Below are positions 35,858 to 46,151 of a DNA stretch of 64,000 bases, one piece after another. The DNA lies in contig SAXG01000002.1 in the NCBI GenBank assembly GCA_012932865.1, positions 620,001 to 684,000 of the forward strand, written 5' to 3'. How positions within the stretch are numbered: position 1 is the first letter of the stretch; each line of letters starts with the position of its first letter. Origin of the DNA: Amylostereum areolatum. Taxonomy: Eukaryota; Basidiomycota; Agaricomycetes; Russulales; Stereaceae. The translations under genes and the position numbers were made by a program. The notes below the pieces were generated by a model, which had not been told where the DNA came from, did not search any database, and was given only the letters and a program-made list of their open reading frames with translations.

Positions 35858-36445
35858 ATGGTGCAAGGGAAAATCAAAGGGCTCCAACAGAAGGGACCAA
35901 GCTCGCGGCACGCACAGAAGGCTGCAGCGAATCCGAAAAAGGGCAGACGCGTCGCAGCGCCAAAGAAAATAGTCGCTGTTCGGCAGGCAACCCTGCACCA
36001 GGTGTGTCCCGTCCCCTTCTCTCGGACGTAGTCCAACACGATGTGTTTAATGGTCGGATAACTTACTGTGGACGGTACAGTCGCTCAGCGCGAAAATCAA
36101 CAAATCCATCGAGCAACAGATGGTCAACGCGGCATCCTCGGGGAAGCTCACCATAATGAAAAATGTTGGGATGGAAGGGTATGCACTGTTCCGTCCCCTA
36201 TCAGTTATGTTTCCGTTGCTCCGCCGGATTCTTCTCAATTTTGCATGTACTTCCTCCGTCCAACCCCCATCATCGTGGCGTCCCCACGGAACACATGCTG
36301 TTTCTTCATCTCACCTCCGAGGCGTTTTTGTCTCCGCCCCGCTTCTTGGTCGCCGCATGATCGACATGCATATCGATCGATGTCGCTGACGTTGTTCCGC
36401 ATTTCTTCCAGAGAGTCCTCGAAACCGAAAAAGACGAAGGCCTAA
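35858..36445 (+). CDS. UPF0390 (DUF2462) small basic protein
   Basis: Short Lys-rich protein of 91 residues, related to yeast/human UPF0390 proteins (human C19orf53) of unknown, probably nucleolar, role. Exons are 35858-36001, 36081-36178 and 36412-36445. The sequence starts MVQGKIKGLQQKGPSSRHAQ, then KAAANPKKGRRVAAPKKIVA, LHQSLSAKINKSIEQQMVNA, ASSGKLTIMKNVGMEGESSK and ends PKKTKA. The second intron is long for this window (233 nt). The start lies 208 bp from the NDUFA9 start on the other strand, so a shared promoter region is likely. Confidence 0.88.
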
Positions 36446-37475
36446 TGACTGGATGCACGCGGCTCCAGACCCGTCACCGTGTCCACAGAAGCATGCTGAA
36501 CATACGTTGAGGGGCCCGAGGCGATCTTATCCCCCTCATGGCGCTCCGAGTCTAAACCTCGCCCCGTTCCATGCTACACGCTACACCTTTGCCGTTTTTT
36601 TCTCTCGCCGACCGGCTGCCGCGCGGCTCGATACGGTCAAAGTGATCATCAACCCTTACATACATGCGGTTGAGACGCCGCTTGTACTTTTCAATTCTGT
36701 ATCCATTCAGGGGACCGGATCCTGTGTGTAAGGCGACGAATGCATACCACCCAATATCTTAGAACACCTAATATATGTATCACCAATGACCTATGGACTC
36801 CGACTGAAGTACTGAACATTCGCGCACATATGCAAGGCGAAAGCAGAGTATGTCGATTGTAAATAGCACGAGCATACAGCGGCCGAGCGATACCGAGACA
36901 ACGGGTAGATGTGGTGCAGGTGTAAGGGTGTCATATACAGGGAACAGGGCGAGGGGGAGCGACGACGGATGGAAGGGAGCGGGGGACAGACGTATGTACA
37001 GGTACGTGTGTAAAGCAAACGAGACGTGCAAGGGTAATACTACAGACTATCAACGCATCAAATGAGAAGGTTCAGAATTGCGGCTGACAACTAGGAAGAA
37101 CCCGAGTATGTATGTGTGAGGAGATCAGATGGAGAGAAAGAACTATGGATGCATGAGTGGGCACAAAGAGCTAGACGTCTGGTGGGAGAGATAACAGTGA
37201 AAAAATGCTATGAGACAGATGAGGCATGAATGACGGTAAATGAACAGTGAGCATGCAGGAAACGAGTCCGTAGATGTGTACAGTGAAGTTGGTGATGCAA
37301 GATTGGACATGAAGGGGAACCGATTAGAAAGGACAGGACGTAACACCCAGAACCCGGATCGAAAAAAAGGAACGTGCAAGGACAGGTACGTTGGCGTGAA
37401 TGTTTGCATAGGGGCGAGAACGATGAACAAGAGCTTCGGCGAAAACAGGACATAAGTAAGACGGGCAGACGCATC
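36446..37475. other. 1-kb convergent intergenic region
   Basis: 3' flanks of the UPF0390 gene and the CENP-B-like gene. No family or RNA recognised; purine-rich on the plus strand from 36900 to 37470. Confidence 0.55.
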
Positions 37476-39605
37476 TTACTCGTGCGCACTACTCTGGCCG
37501 AGTGAAGCGCGTTCGACAATTGCCTGTCTTACGGCAACCAATGCCTGGTATTGTTCCTTGGTAACAACACCTCCGTGCGCATCGAGGAAAGTCATGACCA
37601 ACCCGATGCTCTCGACAGTCTCCGACGCGGGCGGGATACGGGGAATCGACAAACCCGCGTCGGACGGCGAAGGGTCCATGGTGGCCTCAGGGGACCCAGA
37701 AAGACCGGACGAATCGACGTAGAAATTGCAGGGACCGTGTGGGGAGGACGACAAAGGCTCGGATCCGGCCGACGACGGGGGAGTGGACAGCACGAGAGTA
37801 GAAGGAAGCGGCTCGGGTTGCATAGCCTCTGCATCGTTGAGACCATGCGAATGCGTATGAGGGTTTTGATCAAAAAAGCCGAGCGACTCGGGAGGTGCAG
37901 AGTGCATTGAAGCGGCCTCCTCAGCCTCCCTCTTGGCGATAGCATTGGTGATGAGGTCCACGGCGGCCGCGCATGCCGCCTTTCGCGCGGCCAGTTCCTC
38001 CAGCCTCGCTACGTATTCAGGATGGAGCTCGTTGTAGGGGTGGTCTTCGGGGAAATGCTGTATCTTGTCCCAGTCGCTCAGATTGTTCGGGTCTAGGCCT
38101 TGGAAACGCATGATTTCATCGGAGGTGTACTTGTAGGGGAACCCTTTACGCTGAGGTATCATCGCGCGTTTGAGGTCTAAGCCCTCGCGTGCCATCCGGT
38201 CGGGGAATGTAGGCACGATTACCGGTTCGCATTGAAGGCCCTCGCCGTTACCCTGCGCGATGGCGACTTTGTGCAAGGTCCCCTCTTCATCCCCCTGATA
38301 CAGGCCTTTCTTGATGCCGTGGCGATTTTTGAAGTTCTCGATCCAACCAGAGCTAGCCTTGAACTTGTCGTCGGGGATCCGCATTTGCTTCGCGACGCTT
38401 CGGGCCTTGTCGCGAATCATGTTGTCCGACAGGGGTTCCCCGCGCTGTGTACGCTCCACGATCCAGCTCTTGAGTTCATTTTCGACCTCCGGGAACTTGG
38501 AAGGCCTGGTGGCGATACGATGAGAAAATGTCATGACCGAGGATGATCGCAGGACGAACCTCTGTTTCGCGACGAGAAGAGTCTCATCATCGTTGACGTT
38601 GAGCCACTTGTTCCTGTGCTTTAGGATTTTGCTGATGGTGCTTCTTTCGACGTGGAATCTGGCTGCGATCTCTTCCTGCTTGGCTCCAGGGTGATCCCTC
38701 GCATATTCACATATGTCGCGCCGCTCTGTATTGTACAGCCGGTGTTTGCGGTTTCGGCCGTCGCGGGGGCGTGTCTCCTCAGGAGAAGCGCGTCGGCGGC
38801 CCGAATTGGAAGAGAGGGACGTTGCGACAGACGCCACACTAAGCGCAGGAGAAGCAGAACGAGCCTGTGAATGTGACGAGCCCGAACCCGACGCAGAACG
38901 CGAGTGAGAAGGAAGAGGAACGCCGTAGGAGTATCCGTCAACGGTGTGCGGGTATTGGGGCGACAGTGATGCGTGATCCATTGGGATACCGGGTCCAGCG
39001 GACATCGAGACGTCTTGATGCTGCCTGTAGTGGACGCCATTCGGAGAGTGAGGACGTGAAAGGGACTGGTGCTGATAATACACATGTTGCGACCGCTGAA
39101 ACGGAAAAAAGCAGAGGAGAAATTAAACGAATTTCGTGTTGAAGAATAAGAGCCGCACACGTACGCTGTCGTTCTGGCGAGTGGCGATGGACTCGACAGC
39201 GGAATGGGAGTGTGTAGGATGAGCGGCGGCGGCGGAATTAATTTGAGCGGCGCGACGGCGGGTCATAACTCTGCTTGGACCGATACTGCCATCGATCTGA
39301 GGGCCTGCGAGGTTGAGAGCGTGGGCGGGGTCGATGTGCTGATGATGATCGAGGAGAGGATTATGGTGGTTGTGGTTGTGGTGATTATAGTATGAGACAG
39401 TAGACGCGGTAAAGTCAACATGATTAAGCGAGGAATTCATGACGGGGAACGTGTGTGCATGGTCGACGGGGGACGTGGCGGGGTGATTGTGGTGAGGCCA
39501 GGACGGGGGATCGACGGGGAGGGAGTCGTAAGGGATGGACCGAGGATAGTCTTGATAGGCCATTGGATTGTAAACGAGGGTGCCGTAGTCTTGCTGGGTG
39601 TCCAT
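37476..39605 (-). CDS. CENP-B-like HTH DNA-binding protein (ARS-binding/domesticated transposase type)
   Basis: 668-residue protein, exons 39605-39165, 39095-38560 and 38505-37476. The N-terminus is His/Asn/Ser-rich (YYNHHNHNHHNP) and low complexity. A psq/CENP-B N-terminal HTH lies at about residues 261-315: RNRKHRLYNTERRDICEYAR, EEIAARFHVERSTISKILKH, RNKWLN. The second CENP-B-type HTH (about 326-395) has PEVENELKSWIVERTQRGEP, MIRDKARSVAKQM and SSGWIENFKNRHGIKKG. No DDE transposase catalytic domain follows; instead there is a unique region with PYKYTSDEIMRFQGLDP and an acidic, Ser/Pro-rich tail. This layout fits domesticated pogo-like proteins such as fission-yeast Abp1/Cbp1, which bind centromeres or origins. 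The 54-nt intron is stopless and in frame; reading through would insert 18 residues between the two HTHs. Confidence 0.88.
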
Positions 39606-42325
39606 TTGAACGGGGAGAACATCCAGAGGGCGAACGGACCCTGGCAGGCGTTGTGGCCGCGAAATATAAGAGAAAGCCAAGCACGCGCGCGGGACGACCG
39701 TTCGGCTCCGCCGGCTTTCCTTCTTCCCCAAAATATTCGCTTTTTTTTCTGAAATGTCCTTCGTCTTTCCAATTCGTGACTCGCCTTCCTCCCCGCCGGC
39801 CCCCATCAGCTCCCTCAGAACGCCTCGGAGGTCCCTCTGGAAACACAATTTCCTCGCCCAATTTCCGTTCCTGCTCTTGTCCTTTTCCGAGTACAAGGCT
39901 CCCTTGCCTTCGAATTCTCTGCACGCAAGTTTTAGATCCTCTCTCCAAGTCGCGACTCGCCCCTTCCTCGCGGTCTGGCACTGGCATGGACTCCGTGCCC
40001 ATAACACACGAGGCCTCGTCCTGCCCGACCTCGTCCACTCCCAGCTCGACAACAGCATCAGAAGCAATAGACCGTTCTCTGCCGTCATCCTTCGTCCTCC
40101 GCCATCCAATTATCTCACCCCTTCAAGATCCCGTGAGCACCCGGCACCCCCGCCCATCTAAATTACCTGTCTTCTCCTCCATTCTCCTCCTCTGAAACAC
40201 CTTCCCCAGTACCCCATGTTCGTGGGAGAAATCATCCCGCTCCCCTTCATCTGTCCGCCTCGGTCCAACCCTTTCAGGTGCCCCACGACTTTGCAGCACC
40301 CAAGCCGTTCCTCACCTCCCTATTCCGGCCAAAACAACTTGCTTGATGAACTCCTCATGTCCACCCTCCTCTCCTATCGACCCAATCGCGTCCTCTCCTC
40401 CATCGATAGCGCGCCCGCGCGCGCTTTTCTCCTCCTTTCCGTGAACTGAACCTTCCCCTCCGCCGAGCAGTTCGACTTGCTCTCTTTGCTCTCTTCCAAA
40501 TCATTATCCGGATATCCGGCCTTGTCGATCCGTGCTATGCCTTTATGTAGTAACTAGTTTTAGCACTCCTAGTCATGTCGCAAAATCATCAACCACCCCG
40601 GGGTGTCTTTCATCGCTCTCCGCGGGCTTAAATCATCTCCGTCTATATACCGCTAAAGAACCTCGCACGAGCCGCAATCTCGCTCCCCAAACCCTGATTC
40701 TAGCGGAGACGATTCCCGTTCCCGTCAAGACCCTTCAACGCCGTTCGGAGAGCTTACCGTCATCGCAGCTTCCAAGTTCCAACCTATGACCCGTATTCTG
40801 GATCTTTTGCGCAGTCTTCTATCAAGCTTCTTCCTATTGCGTGAGTCCAACAGCTCGCCATCTTCTCGACTCCGTGCCCGTTGTTGCCTCTAAATTGAGG
40901 ACCCTGCGTAGATGCTTCCAACGGATCTTGCTCTCCCCCACAGCTATAATGATGTCTGCCGAAACCTGACGGAAGCGCACAAACCGCCGTTCACTTGACG
41001 TCTCGGCTATTGCCTCCGACCGTGCAATTGCCACCCTGGATGAGTTCTGGCGGAGAACTCGCCCGAGGGGCCCCGATAGGCCCACTCCGGGTCCACCGTC
41101 ATCTCGACGGGCTCATGTTCGTACCGTACCCCGCTATCAGAAGCACTAAATAACCATCCATCATCCACAAAGGATTTGGTCCAGCATGTAAAGGGCCTGA
41201 AAACCCTGTTTAAGGGTGCATCTCTGGTACGAGTAGCTGTTTCAAAAACGGGGATAACACTGAGTATATTCCGCATTTGCTGTGCCTTTTCTTCGATTTG
41301 TTAATCCGAGCCGTCTCTTCGGGCCAACAGGACTTCTATGGTCAGCTGCTCAGCAGTTGCAAGTTCACCGTTAAATTGTGTGCGCCGTGCGATCGGAGTC
41401 CGTGCTATGACCTGCCCTGGGCAAGGCATGTTCAACGGATGGCCGGCGGACTTGGACTTTGAGTTTCATCTCCTTGTTGGAGCTTCTGCCGTCCTCGCCA
41501 AACCAAATGGGCAGAGGGCAATGCGTCGGATGCATTTCTTCCCCAATGGAAAGCCCATGGTCGGTGGGGGATGCATACTTTGGTATCTGTGTGGGTTGGC
41601 GCTCATCGTTACACAGACTGTCGGAGAAGGGACCGGGACCTGACGAAGCGGATAACGACGGTGGTGAGATGGAAACAGCAACTGGATCTCCGCCCATTTG
41701 GCCTGATGATGAACACGCACACGCAAGGACGTCGCGGGATATCTCGGCGTGCCCTCAGTATGCCCTACGATATCTGAAGCGCACCCCAAAAACGTCGCAC
41801 ACTGGTGAACTTTGACGACACCACACGATAAAGTAAGTATGTCGACTTATCCCTGTAGGATATAGTACGTCGCGCCTGCGTGTAATGTGGAGGCCGTAAA
41901 GCGTATCGAGATCGCATGTGGATCGTCGTCCCCTCCTCCCATCCTTTCTTCATGGAAGTTGTCTTGCCATTGGCAGAATCGCAGTGGCCACCGTTGTGCT
42001 GGCGACCGCGTATGAGCATGCTTCTCACTGAGGGGTCCAGTTACCTCCAAGGTATCTCGTAAGAAAGGCGGGGGCGTCAAGTATGCATGCTATTTTCCCC
42101 TCTATCATTTCTGCCAAGTTCCAACGCGACTTCAACTCAGATTCAGAACTTGTGGTCGAACTTGCGTGACAGTGACAACAGGCGCTCGTTACGCACGCAG
42201 TAACGCTGAGATCACAGCGTGATGGGCAGTCTTGACAGTGACCCATCCAAGGCCCATCCTCCCCATAGTCCTCCTTACTCTGCCGTTACTTTCACGCGGT
42301 TGTTGGGCACGAAACTACTTGTAAT
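39606..42325. other. 2.7-kb gene-poor stretch
   Basis: The part next to 39606 is promoter/5' UTR of the CENP-B-like gene. A long open frame continues upstream to 40109 on the minus strand but shows no conserved sequence. From 40200 to 42300 I see only short, unsupported open frames on both strands. Confidence 0.5.
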
Positions 42326-43603
42326 ATGTCGCCCATACGGGAGGTCTGGGCTCCCAACCTAGAGATCGAGATGCGAAACATTCGGGAGCTCATCGACAAG
42401 TATCCGTACGTTGCAATGGTGCGTACGCTCCTCGTATTTTGCGTACGCTTGACTAAAGCTGGTTGTGCCACAGGATACCGAGTTTCCCGGCGTGGTTGCG
42501 CGACCAATAGGCTCCTTCAAGACGTCATCGGATTACCACTATCAAACGATGCGATGTAACGTCGACCTTCTCAAAATCGTCCAAGTGGGACTTACGCTAG
42601 CGGACGAGGACGGGAACTATCCTCAGGATATCTCCACATGGCAGTTCAATTTCCACTTCAGCATCAAGTGCGTGGGCCGTCCTTTCGTGCTCTTACTTCC
42701 TTTGACCGAGCGCGCGACTGATGCAAGTGCGTGCAACTAGCGAGGACATGTATGCGCCAGAATCGATCGAACTACTGCAGAAGTCAGGCATCGATTTCCA
42801 GCGACACGAGGAAATTGGGATCCTGCCGAACGACTTTGCGGAACTGATGATCACATCGGGTTTGGTGTTGACAGACGAGACAAAGTGGATATCATTCCAT
42901 AGGTGCGTTTGCTTTTGTCTGTCTGGCGTTCCCTGGTCAGTGTTGAGCTTTCCCTTTCCTTAGCGGCTATGATTTCGGATACTTCATCAAGCTTTTGTCA
43001 GCGCTTTCCCTTCCCACAACGGAAGACACCTTCTTCGAAGTTCTCCAAACGTGGTTCCCGACAAGTTACGATATCAAGACGATGATGCGTAAGGTCAGGG
43101 CGCTAAAGGGGGGTCTGCAAGACGTAGCTGACGACCTTGGGGTGCGTCTCCCGCATCTATTCCACGCTCTGTGGGTTCCTATTGACTGAGCACAGAAATC
43201 GTCCGGTACACAGGTTATGCGAATAGGTCCCCCACACCAGGCCGGCTCCGACTCACTTCTCACCGCCTCTACGTTCTTCAAGATGCGGGAGATCTACTTT
43301 CATGACAGCCTTGACCACGACGAATACAACGGAAAATTGTACGGTCTCGGAGAAACCTTCACACAATCCAACGGGATACCAGATCCGGGACGTGGCGGTG
43401 CAACTATTGCTGAACGTGAAGACCGTGGTGTATCTCGGGACGTACAGACACCAGGACAAGGCCCAACACATGGTGTTGGCGCGATGCAGTCGTCAGCAAT
43501 GGCCACCGCGATGGCCGCACAGCTGCCGCCGGGGACGACATACGGGCCCATTGCCGCCAACGGGTATCTCCGCAACGCAATGGGCGTTGGGGGCGGAAGG
43601 TGA
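42326..43603 (+). CDS. POP2: CCR4-NOT deadenylase subunit POP2/CAF1
   Basis: DEDD-family 3'-5' exoribonuclease that shortens mRNA poly(A) tails in the CCR4-NOT complex; 338 residues. Exons are 42326-42418, 42474-42667, 42741-42902, 42964-43141 and 43214-43603. All four catalytic acids are present: Asp32 and Glu34 in [13 protein letters not shown], Asp153 in SGYDFGY, and Asp222 in [10 protein letters not shown]. Other conserved blocks are [66 protein letters not shown] and [14 protein letters not shown]. After the nuclease domain a Gly/Pro/Ala-rich tail of about 80 residues ([17 protein letters not shown] to MGVGGGR) is less conserved. Cytoplasmic and nuclear in other fungi. Confidence 0.96.
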
Positions 43604-43842
43604 TATCACCCCTGCCCTTCGTCCGTTTTTGTTCGGGTTTGTTCTGTCGCACTGTTTTCGAGCTTTGTGTAGCGGGACGTTGTGTGCAATATCTGTACCG
43701 TATCCCCAAGTGTATCAAGTGGCAATGGCTTCGGTTTTTATGATCTAATTTGACCTTTTTCTTCTCTCAGGGAGACATACGTTGTGATCACTATCAGCAT
43801 GCCCCCCAAGGATGAACGATAAACGATGAACACGAGGTCCCA

Positions 43843-44542
43843 ATGTCTCCGGCCAATTCTTTCGATTTTGAGCTAGAGCATGATCCAGATCGAGGTCACC
43901 GGCTGCCGGTGATCCAGCCATGTCCGATCAAGTTCGTGAGCGCATCATAAACAAGGTTGGGACGGACCGCAAGGCCGATAGCTTTGCCTTTCTGTCGAAT
44001 TCCTTCACATCTGGCAGCGGGATGACATGTTGCAAGGAGGCTGTTGTAGGTTGCTGTCTTGTCACCCCTTCCCCGGCTTTACTAATTGGTGTATCAGCCC
44101 TGTTATATCTAACCACAGCTCTGCAGACAACATACAAAGGCTACCGCCTGGGTCAAAACGCAATAACACCACAGTAAAGTCCGATACCATCGTAAGCCTT
44201 CAGTCTCCACGCGGTTTGCAGCGCATCAACGCTGACGTGGTGCTCTTCCAGAATTTGCAGGGGAGGGCGAAGAGGACCATGGTCATTAAGTTCAGTGATC
44301 GTGTCCCCTTCGTCCTGGCTACGCTCTATACTCGTCTCGTCCGGCAAAATGGTCCTTGCAACGCCATGTTGTTCGGGCCTTCGCATCGCACAGACCGGGC
44401 GTAGTCAAGATATCTTGTGGTATTTCTCGAACGGTAGGATCCCGCCCAGTCTGACATCTCTGCGTAGGCTGCAGGATAAATCGTCGTCGCAATCATCCAT
44501 CGCAAGAAGGCGACTGCCGAATTCATCGAACACGATGAGTAA
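43843..44542 (+). pseudogene. Conserved-looking membrane-type protein, multiple frame breaks
   Basis: Pieces in different frames read like one protein. They are MSPANSFDFELEHDPDRGHR then LPVIQPCPIKF (43843-43935, followed by a good GTGAGC donor), SALLYLTTALQTTYKGYRLG (hydrophobic helix), TTVKSDTIVSLQSPRGLQRI, RAKRTMVIKFSDRVPFVLAT, LYTRLVRQNGPCNAMLFGPS, SQDILWYFSNGRIPPSLTSL and VVAIIHRKKATAEFIEHDE with a stop at 44542. At least two joins (near 44160 and 44390) shift frame without a usable intron, so the gene is decayed or mis-sequenced. I do not recognise the function; it looks like a small protein with one membrane helix. Confidence 0.4.
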
Positions 44543-46151
44543 GGACGGGTCGTCGTCTGCCACAGACGTTACGACAACGACATGCTCCTAGACAACTGTG
44601 CGCGCGAAGGGGGACAGTGGGAGAGATGGCACCGAGCCCTCTCGATACCAAGAGTAAAGTCCCCACAATCAACGGCGACGGCCCCCATGGCAGTGTGTAT
44701 CGTCCGCTAGCGATGCTGAGTCGTCGTGGAAGAAGGACAGCAATCACTCTTGAGGCCAGTTACAAAAACATAGGGTGTGGCGTCCACCATGTCCGTTGCT
44801 TGACCTGGTCAATAAACGACATGGGGGGAGGGAGGAGAAAAGATCATCAACTGTCCTCAGGTCCTTACTATGCTTTATACCCTTCCAGAGGCTAGGCGGC
44901 TCTCCCCACGGCGCTCGCCGCCGCGTGGCCGAACTCCCTGATGCCTCCGATGCTGCTGCACATTCAAGTCTACCAAATATGCTTCTTCACACCTATCTCC
45001 AACCGAGAGATCGATGGTCCCCTTCTACCGCGCAATTACAAAAAAAGATAGCGCAGGAGATAAACGTAACACGGGAACAATCTACTTTCGACCCTCTTCG
45101 GCTTGGGATACTTTCAGCCAGTGAGCACCCTGTGAGCAGAGACCGGCACCACCTGATCATGATGTCCGTCAAGGTCAATTCGGCTCGGGCCATTCATCTG
45201 TTTACACTTCATCCGACCTCGAAGGACTCGCTCTGAAAACCCTGTCGGTCTCCATCGGTAAATCATTCGATAGGTACATATTATCCTCCTCGCCTTGTTG
45301 TCCGCCTGTAAATTCGATATAGTTGTCTGTCGTGCTATATATGAAATACCCGCGCGATCGAATCGAAAGGTCTACGTGCCTCGTGGGATGTGAGTTTATA
45401 TACCAACACAAAACCGGGTAGATTGACTCGCTGGCTGCACCGAACAGCATGATCAACCAGATTCCATTCAGTTGGCAGTCGACTTTCAGACGCGCTGGAT
45501 TGCTTAAACCTCCGTTCAGCCGCCCGTTTCTTGGCACGACAATCTTTGTTGGCGGTGCTGTAGTAGTAAGTGCTGCGACATACGTATCGGAAGATGATAC
45601 CCTTGCAGCAGGTGGCATTTCGTCTTCATTTTTTTGATCTTCGTCCCCTGCCAATAGATACCGAATGGGCGAAGACGCCGGACAGGTCACAGCGGTGGCC
45701 GGTCGGCCTTCTATTATTCCAGCACACGGCTGCAAACCCTCTATCCGGCAAGTTCACCGGCGTCCATCACCATGTGTAGATGCCGAGGTTCTTAGATGGA
45801 CCCCATGACAGGGCGAGGGGTTGTCGGTGACGCACTACGTTCTATCTCCGGAATGGGTTTCCCATGTACATACTTGCTGATCGACTGGAACGCCAGGCTC
45901 GGACCTCCCATCACTGACGTCGTCACCGACAACCGTTCACGCCTGCCGGTATGGAGAGTACGAGGAAAAATGCATGATCTAGGTTGGCGTGTAAAATAAG
46001 TACAAGTGCCTGCGAAACGACCAGTGCTCAACGTCGAAGATACTGTATCTTAAGTACGAGTCCACTTGCCAGCTCGATATGAAAAGGTGCCACTAGCGCT
46101 TGCTTTCTATGACGTCGGAGGAAACAACAGACCAATATTGTACGGCAGCGT
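44543..46151. other. Gene-poor stretch before BZZ1
   Basis: Open frames exist (for example 45202-45735 minus) but none resembles a family or has consistent splice partners. Confidence 0.45.

Noticed and set aside
39606..40109. Upstream extension of the CENP-B-like reading frame
   Set aside because: The frame is open but the sequence is not conserved-looking. MDTQQDYGTLVYNPMAYQDY at 39605 is a better start.
45202..45735. 177-codon minus-strand open frame
   Set aside because: No recognisable domain and no supporting splice structure.
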